From: Cephalotrichum gorgonifer
Taxonomy: Eukaryota; Ascomycota; Sordariomycetes; Microascales; Microascaceae
Assembly: GCA_900312665.1 (NCBI GenBank)
Contig: ONZQ02000005.1
Coordinates: 2,025,077 to 2,089,076 of the forward strand
Length of the DNA stretch: 64,000 bases
Direction: 5' to 3'
In this document: positions 23,180 through 34,258 of the stretch, one piece after another
How positions within the stretch are numbered: the first letter of the stretch is position 1
How the letters are laid out: each line of letters begins with the position of its first letter
Program-made: the position numbers and the translations under genes
The notes under the pieces: model-generated
The model's database searches: none
Seen by the model: only the letters and a program-made list of their open reading frames with translations
What the model was told of the DNA's origin: nothing

Positions 23180-23697
23180 GAGGTAGCCCGCCCTACCGTC
23201 TGATATTGTTCTGAATTATCCAGATCAGGCAAGGTCGAGAGGAGTAATCTCGATAGAAGTCAAGAATTGGACGCTTTCGCTCTTACAGCGACTACTCAAT
23301 AGCGGGGTGGTCTGAACAGCTAATTACGATTCTTGGTGTCCATTCAGGGAGGGGAACAGCCTGTATGAGGTTATCCCCCCATCTAACTGTGTTGGATGCT
23401 ATGTGAGGACGGTAGGTGTCGGGCCAGGTGCGCGAACCAGCCAACACAATGTGACAGAGCCTGCATGAAGGCATCTGGGGGTCAACCTTACGGCGGCCCC
23501 GCCTTCGCACAACCAATGCCAGGCCGCTCCGGGTACACAGCCTCATTCTACATTTCCATGAGATTCTTTTAAACTTGTATCTTTCCCCCTCCCGGTAGCC
23601 CCTCCACTTCATTCTCCTCAGTTTTCCCACCACCTGTCAAGAAAAAGTGGAAGGGCGATAAACACGTACTGGCGCTGGCGGTTAACAACTTGAAGAG
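23180..23697. other. Intergenic, nothing recognised
   Basis: 3' flank of the MerB-like gene and upstream region of the next; no gene seen. Confidence 0.45.
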
Positions 23698-24749
23698 ATG
23701 GAGGGACTCGTCGCCCTGAGTCTCCTCTGCAATGTACTGCAACTCGTGGACTATGGATGCAAACTGACCTACCAGCTGCGGCGGGTGCGTAACAATTCAG
23801 ACCCCTTCGAAGGCAGCGCCGAGGCTCGAGTGCGCATCTTGGCGTACAGCGCGATTCTCAAAGAACCGGAATCGAACCGAACTAGACAAGCTAGCGACAA
23901 CGTGGATGACGGCGATGGGTACTTGAATGTCCTTTGCAATCGGGCTCAAACCAAGGTGTCAGAGCTTGTCAATATGCTGGATACCATGCGGGTGCCCAGC
24001 GGCTCTTCGACGGCACAGCAGGACAAGATTGCCGTGAAGAGCGTCAGCCAGCAGGCAAAGATTAAGGCACTGAGCAAGGACCTGGAGGAACTCTACGCGG
24101 AGGCTCTGAGATTTTATCACTTGCAGATAAGGTGAGTGTTGACGGGCTTTACTGAGGAACCTGGAGCTGAGATTTACCATAGCCAGGAGCATACCGCACA
24201 GCTTACCCATGTGTCGGACCAGCTTACCCGGCAGTCAGATCAGCTATCCAACCTGTCACGTATTGTGGAAAAAAATGAGCGTAAGATTGAGACACTAGTC
24301 AGGTAGCAGAAGCAGCTCCCAAAGGTGAATTCGTCTACGTAGATTATGGACTAGGGTCTCCCATACCATTTCCCACCATGCTTTGCCACAACAAGACGGC
24401 AAGCTTCCCCCTCGAGTATTAATAGCCTCACGTTCTCCGGGGTGCGCACTAACTCTCAAATCAGGGTTTCATCTACGCCCTATATAGCATGTTCGACTCG
24501 CGAAAGTTGCCTGGTCGTCGACAGTTCAAGCTTGGGCACATAGAGCTTCTGGATTCCGCCTCGGACACGATAAGCGAGGAGAGCTGGGCGGTTAGTGTGC
24601 GACCCGGGAAAAAGCTTACCGTTTCATTCGTTATGGGGAGCTGGCATGGGCTGTCCACATCAAAGTGTCCTCGGTGCCGCAAGCCCTACAGGGGTGGCTT
24701 GTCCCATTGGCTTTCCAGATGCTGTCTGCCGTCCCTGTTCCAATCCTAA
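23698..24749 (+). pseudogene. Fungal NLR/STAND-type N-terminal domain plus ubiquitin-like C-terminus, one premature stop
   Basis: Exons 23698-24131 and 24183 onwards give an N-terminus of the type found on fungal STAND/NLR and related proteins (MEGLVALSLLCNVLQLVDYG), then a long helical, probably coiled-coil stretch (TAQLTHVSDQLTRQSDQLSN, IVEKNERKIETLVR). The frame stops at TAG 24304. Reading that codon as CAG gives QQKQLPK up to a GTGAAT donor, and the acceptor at 24464 (branch CACTAAC) then continues in phase into GFIYALYSMFDSRKLPGRR, IELLDSASDTISEESWAV and VRPGKKLTVSFV. That last part resembles the ubiquitin-like domain that ends many such fungal proteins. So a single C-to-T change seems to have broken the gene. 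If the stop is real and tolerated, the product is a truncated ~183-residue protein. Function unknown. Confidence 0.6.
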
Positions 24750-26249
24750 CGCTGGCCTGTGGTATGTCACGTGTTGTAGCTGACATCCGGATATATGCAA
24801 AGATACACACCCCTCGTCACAGCTCCTATCTCCTCCCACTTTTCACATCATTATTATCATCCATATAACATGAATCCGATCCCAATTTCCGCATAAGAAG
24901 GCCCAGAGGCGAAATGAGGGAGTGGACGCACTCTCGTATTCGTATGGGTCGCGGTTATATGTACATTCCGAGAGAGGCAGGTATCACCATCCAGCATATA
25001 CAACAGTGTATATGCCTCTGATCATCTGGATCAGTGTGTATCTGTGCGGGGTAAATAAAGTGAGGTTGGTTGTTGGCCTGGGTAGTGTATATGCGATAAA
25101 CTGTAGTGGGGGTTGTGTCTGATTGGCTTGGCCTTGTGTTGAGGCTGCTAGTCTGGCAAATGTCCGCCTCTGTTTTGGGATATCAAGGAGTTAAGAGTGG
25201 GTTCTAAAAGAAATAGCGGCTTGGATCTAATGGATAATGATGATAAGCAAAATCGAATGCCTTGTGGGGTTTGAAGGCCTCCTACAGTATGCTGAGGGCG
25301 AGAGTATTTGGTCCTACAAATGCCTATATTTAACTACTAAGCTTAACTCTGATGTATATTTTTCTCAGACATCTCTTTGCTTCTTTCAGCAAGGATCGTT
25401 TTTAGATAGTATGTAGGCTGCCACTGGGTGTATCATCGGTTTTTTTGGATCATAAAGCTCTCGATTAGCTGCTACTATATTGATACTTGTATGGGGTATG
25501 AGACAGCCCTCCAGGGATGCGATGTATATTATGGTTCCATCTGGGGGATGAGGTGACTGGTGTAAGATGTGTGTGCTACTAAGCCAACGGGCCTTTTCTA
25601 GGCAGCAATTTCAGACCAATGCAGGCGATTTTGTTGAAGTATCCAAGTGAATCATGCTCAGGGGGATAGCCAATATGTGCCCTATATTTAGAGTCTTTTG
25701 CACTATACTACATCCAATAGTCATAATAGTCTACGGCCTGGCTATATAGTCTCTGCCAATCGCCATGGTCTATGTTATTATTGCCTCTTCTAGCAAGTAT
25801 GAGAAGCTGGGAAATGGTTTAAGAACCCAGCTATCGCCTCTATATCCATCTGCAGAGTACAAAGTCTGTTTCCTCTTAAGGGTTTGTACGATACTACCAG
25901 TTTATTTCTCCTTTACCCCCCTATCCACTCAATCATTTTCTATACCTGTATTACATAGCCAATATATGCAGTCAAGTTTAATAGATATGGCGACCTCTCC
26001 CAGATTGGGCATGAAGTCAAGTGAGTGCTGATAGGTTTGAAGAAGGAATGTACGAAGTACAGCCAGTCTAACTGTACTAACCCCTAGAAACTGCTCGAAG
26101 TAAGTCTACCGATGCCACTCAGGTCGCTATTAGGTTGATACAATGCTGACCGATATTATAGCTTATAGGGTAACCTACCGGTAAGGGGTTATTATATATC
26201 TTGACTGTGGGCAGTGGAAACAGATATCTCAGGATTAGGCCGTTGATTT
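24750..26249. other. AT-rich degenerate DNA
   Basis: AT-rich with many stops in all frames and TpA excess, like DNA altered by repeat-induced point mutation (RIP). No gene recognised. Confidence 0.5.
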
Positions 26250-27170
26250 CAGAGACAGTGTAATGAGAATAGTTTATTTGTATCTAGATAAGCCTGTGTA
26301 TATCATCTAATATAGTGTTGATATTACTATACTTCTTAGCCCAATATTTCAAGATGATAGTCTTACTGAATAGATCTTCAGTATCGGGGAAAATGCCTTT
26401 CCTAAAAAAGTTATCTATATGTGCTTTATATTATTCTATCTTCTCCAGAGAATCAAACAGCTTATCAGGGTCTCGGTATAGCCAGTGCCCTGTGATAATG
26501 GTGTATAGGAGAGATCTAAGGCTAAATATATCGGTAGCAGGTGTTGGCACCCTATCGGAACCGGGGTCAGAGAACCTAGTATCCGGAAAGCCCCTGCTGT
26601 CCAGATCTAACTCTTTGTATATAGAATCTCTAAAGTCGCAAAGCTAGAGGTCCAATGTTGTTTAGCTTATAGTATAGATAAGGAAGTTATCTGGGTGCAG
26701 GTTGCTATGAACGACCCCTCAGCTATGGATGTAGGTAACAGATTCGATTGCCTGCTGGAATCACTGCTTGTGGAGAGATGGGGTTACAGTGTTACCCTGG
26801 CTATCTGGGAAATACTGGAGGCTACTGTAGCTTGCCTCAGCAAGAAGTAGTCCTGTGGGAAAGTCAGATTGCTATCCGATGTATCTGTACCTGCATCAGT
26901 GTGGGGATTCTCATTGCTATCGAGATATTGATTATACTTTATGACTCTGGGATGCTCTCTCAGTTTACTTAGGATCTGCCACTTGACAAGGTAATATTTT
27001 ACAATATTCAGCCTTTTCTATATCACCTGATCCTCTTATATTGTGGCCGGGGCTTTCAGGATAATCTCTGGCTCGACTCTAAAAAATATGGATATCAAGC
27101 TAATAAAATCGAGATTCTGTATCGGAGTTATGTCAAGAGGAGGGGATACTATCGGCAGGGATGAGACCAC
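26250..27170 (-). pseudogene. Decayed fungal protein-kinase-like gene
   Basis: On the minus strand one frame shows a kinase C-lobe interrupted by stops: SKLREHPRVIKYNQYLDS, then FQQAIESVTYIHS, a TGA, GVVHSNLHPDNFLI (altered HxD catalytic loop), a TAA and a TAG, LCDFRDS (altered DFG), then GFPDTRFSDP, PTPATDIFSLRSLLYTII and TGHWLYRDPDK. Fungal genomes carry many short single-domain kinases of this type. The stop after YIHS is where Arg (CGA) would fit, a C-to-T change as made by RIP. The N-lobe is not recognisable apart from short pieces up to about 27170. Not functional. Confidence 0.75.
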
Positions 27171-27814
27171 TCGGTATTTTCAGGACGGTTAATGACTTGG
27201 ATGGGCCTGATCAAGGCATCGACTATTCCCGGGGTTGCGAACCAGGCAGATATGGAACCGGGTCCTGATCTGTATAAGGGGGATAGATGGGATTCTTGTC
27301 TTAAATCGATGTCCGGATTGATAGGAGCTGAGGTTCATCTGCTTTTGCAGAGGTCTGAGCTGGATTATGTAAGCAGATATTAATATATACTAAGGAAATA
27401 ATAGGCTATAAAGATATATAATAAAACAGTTAAGGTCTAATATCGTAGCCGAATCTTCACGACCCGGCTACTATTCACCTGGCCAGTATGGTGACCCTTT
27501 GGAGGTGGGATCTATTGTATGACAGCCAATAGAACTCGCTCTAATTGGCTGTGTCTCAGTGGCTAGCCAACAGTGAGAATGCTTCAGTACGAGCGACAAA
27601 GGCAATGGACTAGGTGTGCAGTGTGATGCAGTGGAGGTGAACACTTGGCTTGAGATCCAATATGGTGGTGAAGGGGGAAGCTAACAGGATGATGAATAGG
27701 TAGATGAGAGAGTATTAGGGGCTCAATCTAATAGCTAGCCATGGCCCTTAGCAGCCAGGATCAAGGTGACAGGCCAAGCTGCTAGTGATAGCTTCTAGAG
27801 TGAAACTCCTCGGT
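27171..27814. other. Spacer between kinase remnants
   Basis: No gene. A short inverted repeat (ACAGCCAATAGA near 27519 and CTAATTGGCTGT near 27541) was seen. Confidence 0.4.
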
Positions 27815-28520
27815 CTATATAATAAATGGTAGGCTATACTTATAGAAAATATTCTCAGCTATCTGTATATCCCCCTGCATTCTTAAATCCACTTTCATCG
27901 TCAACTGTATCCTACTGTCTGTACCCTTCGCATACTGCTGCCTCTTATTAGATACAATGGCAGCAAGAGCTGGCTGCAGTGGTTCCCCTAGCTCTACCTG
28001 TTCAAAGTCGATCAATATCATCTGCCCTGTCTCGCTGTTCTATAGAATGTTGATAGCCTGTATATCTGTGTGCACCACCCTATATACATGCTGTGCCTGT
28101 ATGGAGCTGACCACACCTCGCTTAATCTTTACCTAATCGGGTACTTCCACCTCGTCCAGGCTGCTCCCACTATACGATAGAAACATAAAGTGGACCATGT
28201 GGGCGATGCTTACCTTGGTTTCGTAAGACTCGTAGGACTTGTAGTAGTAGGTCCGGTTGAGCTCCCGGAGATCGACTGCTTTAAGGAATACTGGGACGCA
28301 GATGCCCTGGAGCTCTAGGAGATGCCTGTAGATATCAGCCTCGTGCTTCAGCTCCGGTATGAACCCGGCTGTGGTCGCCTTGCTGACGAATGTGTAGCTG
28401 TAACGTAGTAGCGTAACTTTGAACAGGACTCCTCGCGCACCTCGCTTATCAAGATGCACGACGCCGTCGTCCAGCGTCTGCGAGAGCTGCTTGCGAAGCG
28501 GCTTTATCCTTGGAAGGGTT
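27815..28520 (-). pseudogene. Second decayed kinase-like gene fragment
   Basis: The minus strand reads VLQETLPRIKPLRKQLSQ, DDGVVHLDKRGARGVLFK, GFIPELKHEADIYRHLLELQ and ICVPVFLKAVDLRELNRT, with a stop after DEVEVPD. It continues as RVVHTDIQAINILQNSETGQ and MILIDFEQVELGEPLQPA. This is the pattern of fungal serine/threonine-kinase-like (aminoglycoside-phosphotransferase-related) proteins: VVHTD is the catalytic loop and LIDFE the metal-binding motif. Two or more stops break it. Its upstream end overlaps, on the other strand, the beginning of the WC-2-like frame, so two gene pieces are joined near 28.5 kb. Confidence 0.68.
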
Positions 28521-29795
28521 TCTTGAAGAACGGAGGATCATACTTCGGACGGTACTCTCGGCGTACCCAGAGCATACCACGGCATGGGGTGTTCGTGGCA
28601 CAAAGGCGGAAGACAGGGCGCGACGCTCAGCCAGTTTCGTTTCCTTCACGGATTTCACCCAGAGGCGGAACTGGTCGGCAAAGTTAGTAGAAGAAGTGAC
28701 CGACCATCTGAAGATTCTTGACCCTCACGGAAGAATAAAGTACCTGGATGACGTGGGCCTCTTCACCTCTGAGATAAACGAGGCCATCGCCTCAGGCGAG
28801 TCCATGCGCTTCTTCTACCGTCTCAAGAGGAAGGACGGCACCTACGCCGTACGGGAAGCCGTGGGCCACGCACACACCGGCGCCCCGCAGTTCTCGCCGG
28901 ACCCGTCCAATCAGGCCCCTTTCTGTCAAGCCATCTTCCTAACATCCCGGCCGTACCCGACCAAGAATGCCGGGCTGCTAGACACGTTCCCGGAGCACAA
29001 GATCGAGAACGAGCGGCTGAAGCGGCGTATCGCAGCCCTGCGAAGGGAGGAGGAGGCGGAGGAGCTCGAGGCGCAAAGGCAGTGGATGCTGCGGCGGGAC
29101 AGCCTGTCCGATGACCCCCGGATGCGGGACTCCAGCTCGACAACCGTCGACGGGCGCATGCCGCCGCCCGACAGGCCGGTGGTGGACAGCGAGCTGACGA
29201 GGGAGAACCTCGAGGGCTTGGCGGCGGGCAGTCAGCCGGACTTGCTGCGGGACAAGATGGCGAGGTACGAGCTGGGGTCGCACGCCAACACGGCCGATAC
29301 GCTCACTGGGCTGGGGTACAAAGCCTGGGCGCGCGGCCGCGCTGCGGGGGCATCGACGTCCTCTCGGTCTACTCCGAGGCAGATAACGGGCGACGCGGGA
29401 ATCGCCATCCCACTCGGCCGGGACACGCGCCAGGGCGAGAAGAAGAAGCAAAAGGTGGCGGAGGAAAACATATGCACGGACTGTGGTACGTTCCCCTCCC
29501 ACCTTCAGCGCAAGCCCCTCCTCCCTGTTTTTTTCTTCATCTTTCCTTCTGTTTGGTGTAAGTCATCATGCTTTGTTTGCTGATAATTTTACCCTCCCAA
29601 TTTATAGGAACTCTCGAGTCTCCGGAGTGGAGAAAGGGACCCCAAGGACCCAAGACTCTATGCAATGCCTGTGGACTCCGCTGGGCGAAGAGAGAGAGGA
29701 AGACGTTAGCGAGCGAGGGATCCTGTACGGCGCCGGCCGACAGCGGGGAACAGGGACGCGGGGGCGCGAAGAGAGCACGTTCCACCTTGTGTTAA
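28420..29795 (+). pseudogene. White-collar-2-like PAS/GATA factor, 5'-truncated, PAS shortened
   Basis: WC-2 is the GATA-type partner of the blue-light receptor WC-1 in fungi. Exons are 28420-29485 and 29608-29795, with donor GTACGT and acceptor TAG in phase. The frame holds LEERRIILRTVLSAYPEHTT, SFTDFTQRRNW, a PAS region, RPYPTKNAGLLD, a coiled-coil (HKIENERLKRRIAALRREEE), DAGIAIPLGRD and a GATA finger (CTDC, 18 residues, CNAC with SPEWRKGPQGPKTL). Two faults are visible. No ATG is in frame before Met at 28804, because a TGA at 28417 closes the frame and a kinase fragment replaces the expected N-terminus. Within the PAS domain, GRIKYL runs straight into DDVGLF, dropping about 28 residues that hold the central helices in WC-2. 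The rest is open and well biased. It is probably a truncated extra copy; expression from an unseen upstream exon is not excluded. Confidence 0.77.
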
Positions 29796-30014
29796 AACCG
29801 ATGTTTCTGCGGGCAAAGCACTAAATCAGGGCGGGAATTCCGTGCGAGGGAACTGCTGAAGGGAGCGAAGAAGGGCGGTAAGACGACGATTGTAGAAGGG
29901 GTTTCATTCCAGCCAGGAATTCTTTTAGGTTACGATTAGTTGAGGCTTCTGTCCTCGTAGCTAAGCGAGAGGTATACGATAGATTCCACCCCGGGCCTCG
30001 AAATCCCTATACAC

Positions 30015-32797
30015 CTACCTCCTCACCCTCTCTCTCTTCTCCGCATCCCAAACTGATACCTCGGGCACCGCCACTGTCCCGTTCGCCGCCCTCACAATCT
30101 CCAGNNNNNNNNNNNNNNNNNNNNNNNNNNNNNNNNNNNNNNNNNNNNNNNNNNNNNNNNNNNNNNNNNNNNNNNNNNNNNNNNNNNNNNNNNNNNNNNN
30201 NNNNNNNNNNNNNNNNNNNNNNNNNNNNNNNNNNNNNNNNNNNNNNNNNNNNNNNNNNNNNNNNNNNNNNNNNNNNNNNNNNNNNNNNNNNNNNNNNNNN
30301 NNNNNNNNNNNNNNNNNNNNNNNNNNNNNNNNNNNNNNNNNNNNNNNNNNNNNNNNNNNNNNNNNNNNNNNNNNNNNNNNNNNNNNNNNNNNNNNNNNNN
30401 NNNNNNNNNNNNNNNNNNNNNNNNNNNNNNNNNNNNNNNNNNNNNNNNNNNNNNNNNNNNNNNNNNNNNNNNNNNNNNNNNNNNNNNCCCCCTCACCGCA
30501 CTCCCCGCAAACGACCTCCGCAGCTCCGCCGCTCGCTCGAGCCACTCCACCCGCGACTCCTTCGGACCCCACCTACGCTCCGCAAACGTTCCCTGCAGCC
30601 TATACGCCGCGCTCCAGATCCCGGACCAGGGACGTGCCTCCCCCGGATCCGCCCCGGCGGAAGGATCGCGCGGCGGGTCACCCCACCCCAGGGCCCTGCG
30701 CTCCGTATACCGCCCCACGAGCAGCCACCTCTGAATCTCGGGGAACCTTGCTGCGGCGGCCACACCGCTCCGAACCTTCCCGTTGCACTTATACGTCACC
30801 GACGCCCCGTAGCCTACTAGCATCTTGACGGCCTCGAGCCTCCCCCTAGAGCAGGCCGTCAAGAGGGGCGTTCCCTCAGTCGACCTCTCGAGATTGATGT
30901 CGGCGCCGTGCCTCACGAGCAAGTCGATGGCCCCGGAGATGTCTTGTGCATCGCCGCGCAGAGGGGGCTCACAAACCTGTCGGGCACGGAGTTGACCATA
31001 ACCCGCACCACCCGTAACAGGGCACTCGTTTGCTGGAGCAGCTTGTTGGTGTTCGGAACCGCGGCTTAGTTCCTGGCCAAATGCCGGGGACGAAGCCCAC
31101 CTGCTAGACGGCCTGTCGTATGGGCCGATGCATTGTGCTGTCGATGCCTCGTGCGAGTCTTTCGTTGCGGTGTCCACCATCGCTGGCATGGTATCGCGAA
31201 GCTGTCCGTGATTCAGTTCAGAAAGTTGGCTGTCGTCCGTCTCCACGTACAAGGGTGAGTCTGTATGGCCAGAGTCCTGCCGTCCGCCGACATCTCGCAT
31301 CTCAGCAACTAAGTAAGGGCTTCCCAACCCCCCAGGATACTGCTGTGGCTCTTGGCATGCGGTGGCAGAGGGGCTTCGAACGAACTCGTTGTGTGTATCG
31401 CTAGCTCGACTCTGCCGATTGGAAGCCTCATCTGCATCGCTAACCAGGATTTGGTGGGAGGATGTATGTGATGCCAGAGATGGCGACGGAGAGCTATCTT
31501 TATCCGTGTCTAGCTAGCATCAGTAGCAAGATCAGGTTCGAATCAGTGAGAGAACATACTGGCGTTTCCGTCTTCGGGGGCTACTGACTCGTTCCGGCCG
31601 GTCGTTTGAGCTTTCTTCATGGCATCTAGCGTGTTGGAATAGCTCGACGCAACGTCAAGCGCAACCGTATCGGTACGTCCTCGCAGGTGTCGTTTGATAG
31701 TCCGCTGAGCATGACGAGACTATCATGGAGGGAGCAATTCGACGAGACGAGGGACGGAAAGCGGCGTCACCAAGGGACGACGTGGTCATTCACACCTTCG
31801 AAGCGGCAGAAGGTCGTGGGTCTGTCAAGCCCCTTGCCACTACCGCTGGCTCTGACATCTAAAGCCTTGACCCAATCGGAGCTGAGCAGCTCTTTGCAGA
31901 GCCCATCGAATGGGGAGTCTACCACAGCCGAGGCTATCCCCAGCGAGACAGTACAAGCGGCGCCTGTCGCTACAAAGATGAAGCCAGATGCACTCGAGAG
32001 CCCTCTAAGCCGGATCGCCAATCTCACCGCAAATCAAACCCCGTTGGTAATCATGCGCCAGGCGATCAGGCCTACAGCCCAGATATCAACCGCGACGGTG
32101 TATGAAGGCGCACCCATGACCGCCTTTGGAAAGATTCCTTTGACTTCTGGTGCCATATAGTCCTCTGTTCCAATGGCTGTCTTAAGACCGGAAGAGTCAC
32201 GAATTCTCTTGCTGATGCCGAAGTCGCCAATTTTGATCCACCAATGAGGCCCAGGCGTCTGCACGAGGATGTTCTGCGCAAAAGTCGCATTAGCCTCTTG
32301 AGCTAACTATGCAAAATTGGACTGATGAATACGCACCTTAGGCTTTAGGTCACTATGCGCAAATCCAGCCTCGTGCATGAAGCTCAATCCCTCTAGCAGC
32401 TGGCGTGTGATAGCAAAAGCTTCACTCTCGGGGAACGTCCGGTTCAAGTACCCATGTAAGTCGCCTCGGTCCAGATACTCCATTGCCACGAAGACCCTAG
32501 TTTCCGTCTCGTACCACCCAAACGATCGAACGAAGCAGTGTCTATACTTATCGATAGAAATGCACATTAGCTGGCGAAGTATTAAGCACGAGATGCCTAA
32601 CTCACAGATCTCTGGGAGAATTTCCCGACCGCCTCTAACTCACGGGCGAGTTCGGATGATTGGAGGCGATCCGTACTTCGCTTGATCTCCTTGACCGCTC
32701 GATGCTTGCCTCGTCTGCTCCCGGTAACGCACGTCTCGAGCCAGACAGTAGCGAAACCACCGCTGCCGAGTTCCCGACCCGTTCCCACCTCTCCTGA
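30015..32797 (-). CDS. Serine/threonine kinase-ankyrin protein, incomplete at both ends
   Basis: Reading downwards, exons at 32797-32606, 32546-32337 and 32273-32034 encode a kinase: GRELGSGGFATVW (P-loop), HRAVKEI (VAIK Lys), FGWYETETRVFVAMEYLD (hinge), HSDLKPKN (HxD loop), KIGDFG, TEDYMAPEV and VDIWAVGLIAW. The frame ends at a TGA after MITNGV, before the usual end of the C-lobe. Exons 31719-31560 and 31509 downwards give a polar linker (TLDAMKKAQTTGRNESVA) and then ankyrin repeats (AIDLLVRHGADINLERS, GTPLLTACSRGRLEAVKML), running into the N-run 30487-30105. Beyond it EIVRAANGTVAVPEVSVWD ends at 30015, but the frame across the gap is unknowable. On the 5' side the frame is closed by TAA within a repeat at about 32810, so no start codon is seen. 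Probably damaged; kinase residues themselves look intact. Confidence 0.66.
30105..30487. other. Assembly gap (383 N)
   Basis: A run of N's inside the ankyrin part of the kinase-ankyrin gene. True length may differ. Confidence 0.99.
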
Positions 32798-32810
32798 ACC
32801 TTCTTATTAT

Positions 32811-32898
32811 CTAGGAAAGAAAAGATAGCTAGATTTATAATAATAATCATAGATTTAAATAGGCTATATTTTAAAGTTGGATATTCCTATTCTAGGAG
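32811..32898 (+). repeat. Dispersed repeat, copy A
   Basis: AT-rich stretch from CTAGGAAAGAAAAGATAGCT to TTCCTATTCTAGGAG, matching copy B at 36007-36095 in the same orientation. The differences are largely transitions. It abuts the broken 5' end of the kinase-ankyrin gene. Confidence 0.75.
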
Positions 32899-32938
32899 TG
32901 CTATGCTCTAGGAGTACTGTATTCTAGGAATGCTGTAC
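32891..32938 (+). repeat. 16-bp tandem repeat, three copies
   Basis: TCTAGGAGTGCTATGC, TCTAGGAGTACTGTAT and TCTAGGAATGCTGTAC follow each other at exact 16-base spacing, at the end of repeat copy A. Confidence 0.8.
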
Positions 32939-33785
32939 TTCTACGTCCACAGCTCTTCTTCTGATTAGCTTGTAGCCCTTGTTATACCCATTCTTTTTGT
33001 TAGGGCTGACCGTCTTGCTAAGGCCTATGACCTTGTCCCTTAGATGTAAGGGGTTGGGTCGTGACATTTGATGCATCCTTCGCCGGTCCAGTGAGGATAC
33101 CAGTGGCACTCCCTAGTCGGGGCTTCATCTGACGTCCGCGTATGAAGGACGTGGCAGCTGCACATGAGCAGAAATGTCGGTCCACCCGTCCCGGGATTTG
33201 TACGTCGCCGTCGCAGCGACACTCCGATCCGCGATCACTTCATGGGTTGGTAGGAGACACGGAGCTCGCCGGCGACGTGGCGACAGCTATCGCAAATGGC
33301 ACATGGAGATTTCTACGACGTCCCCATTCGTGGACCTGCGGGACACACCCATGGTCATGCCGCCGCAATGACACGATGCATTAGTTGCCATGATCATGTC
33401 GGCTTATCGGGTTCGGTGATGTTACTTGATTCGGTTGACAGGAGAGAGCGGAAGCGTACCCGGAAGCTTCCCTGCGTATTAAGGCCTCGCATTTGCCATT
33501 GGTCTTCTTGCCTAACTGGTAAACGCAAGCACTTACGAGAACGGCTCGTAACAGGCAGAACGGCACCCGGAAGGCAGGTGGGCCTCCTTTCCAACGTAGA
33601 AAGCACAGGTTGTGCGCATAGTCGTATCCTAATTTAATCCCAAGACCTTCATGCTCGGTGAAAATGCAGGTGAACAACTTCGCAAGGAATACGCACGGGG
33701 TGCGCCATCTGGGGGAGAGTGTGATGAGTCTGGGGGTCACAAACATCACAGCAATGGCTCCCAGAGAAACCCAACGTCTCTGTTA
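32939..33785. other. Spacer, nothing recognised
   Basis: Overlapping short open stretches on both strands, without a family match. Confidence 0.4.
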
Positions 33786-33921
33786 CACGAAGCTGCCCAC
33801 GAGATTCAAAATCAATTACCTATTTCGGGACATATCTCCGATCCACCATCTCCACGAAGCTGCCCACAAGATTCCACATCAATTACCTATTTCGGGACAT
33901 ACTCTGATCCACCGTCTCCAG
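33786..33921. repeat. 68-bp tandem duplication, two copies
   Basis: A unit starting ACGAAGCTGCCCAC at 33786 recurs at 33854 and shares ATCAATTACCTATTTCGGGA with only a few changes. Confidence 0.85.
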
Positions 33922-34250
33922 ACGCGGTTAATTTGTCTTGGCATGCTTCGAAACAACCCAATCCCTGAGCGGTTGGGATATGCGTAAAAGTAAGCCTTTC
34001 CTGATGCGTCATATTTGCTGACGACTGCGCCTTAGCTCCCGACTCCATGCTGACATGCAGCTCCGAAGGCCGCCGGTAACCCACACGGCTCTTTGACCTA
34101 TTGTGGGTAAACTGAGTAGATAATATCCTAATCTCACGCCAACCATTATAGAGTTGCGATGGATCGGTTGGTCGACACTGACTGACATTTCAAGCAACGA
34201 ACGGCCAAGAACGGCCAAGAAGGCACCCCGTATACTGTTGGGAATTTGAA

Positions 34251-34258
34251 TATATAAA
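34251..34258 (+). promoter_or_regulatory. TATA box of the CVNH gene
   Basis: TATATAAA lies 118 bases before ATG 34376. A direct duplication (ACGGCCAAGAACGGCCAAGA) is just upstream at about 34201. Confidence 0.55.

Noticed and set aside
28454..28687. ATG at 28454 as start of the WC-2-like protein
   Set aside because: It is in a different frame from the WC-2 motifs and there is no intron that would join them.
33786..33921. Possible CRISPR-like array from repeated 68-base units
   Set aside because: Only two adjacent copies without spacers, in a eukaryotic genome; a plain tandem duplication.
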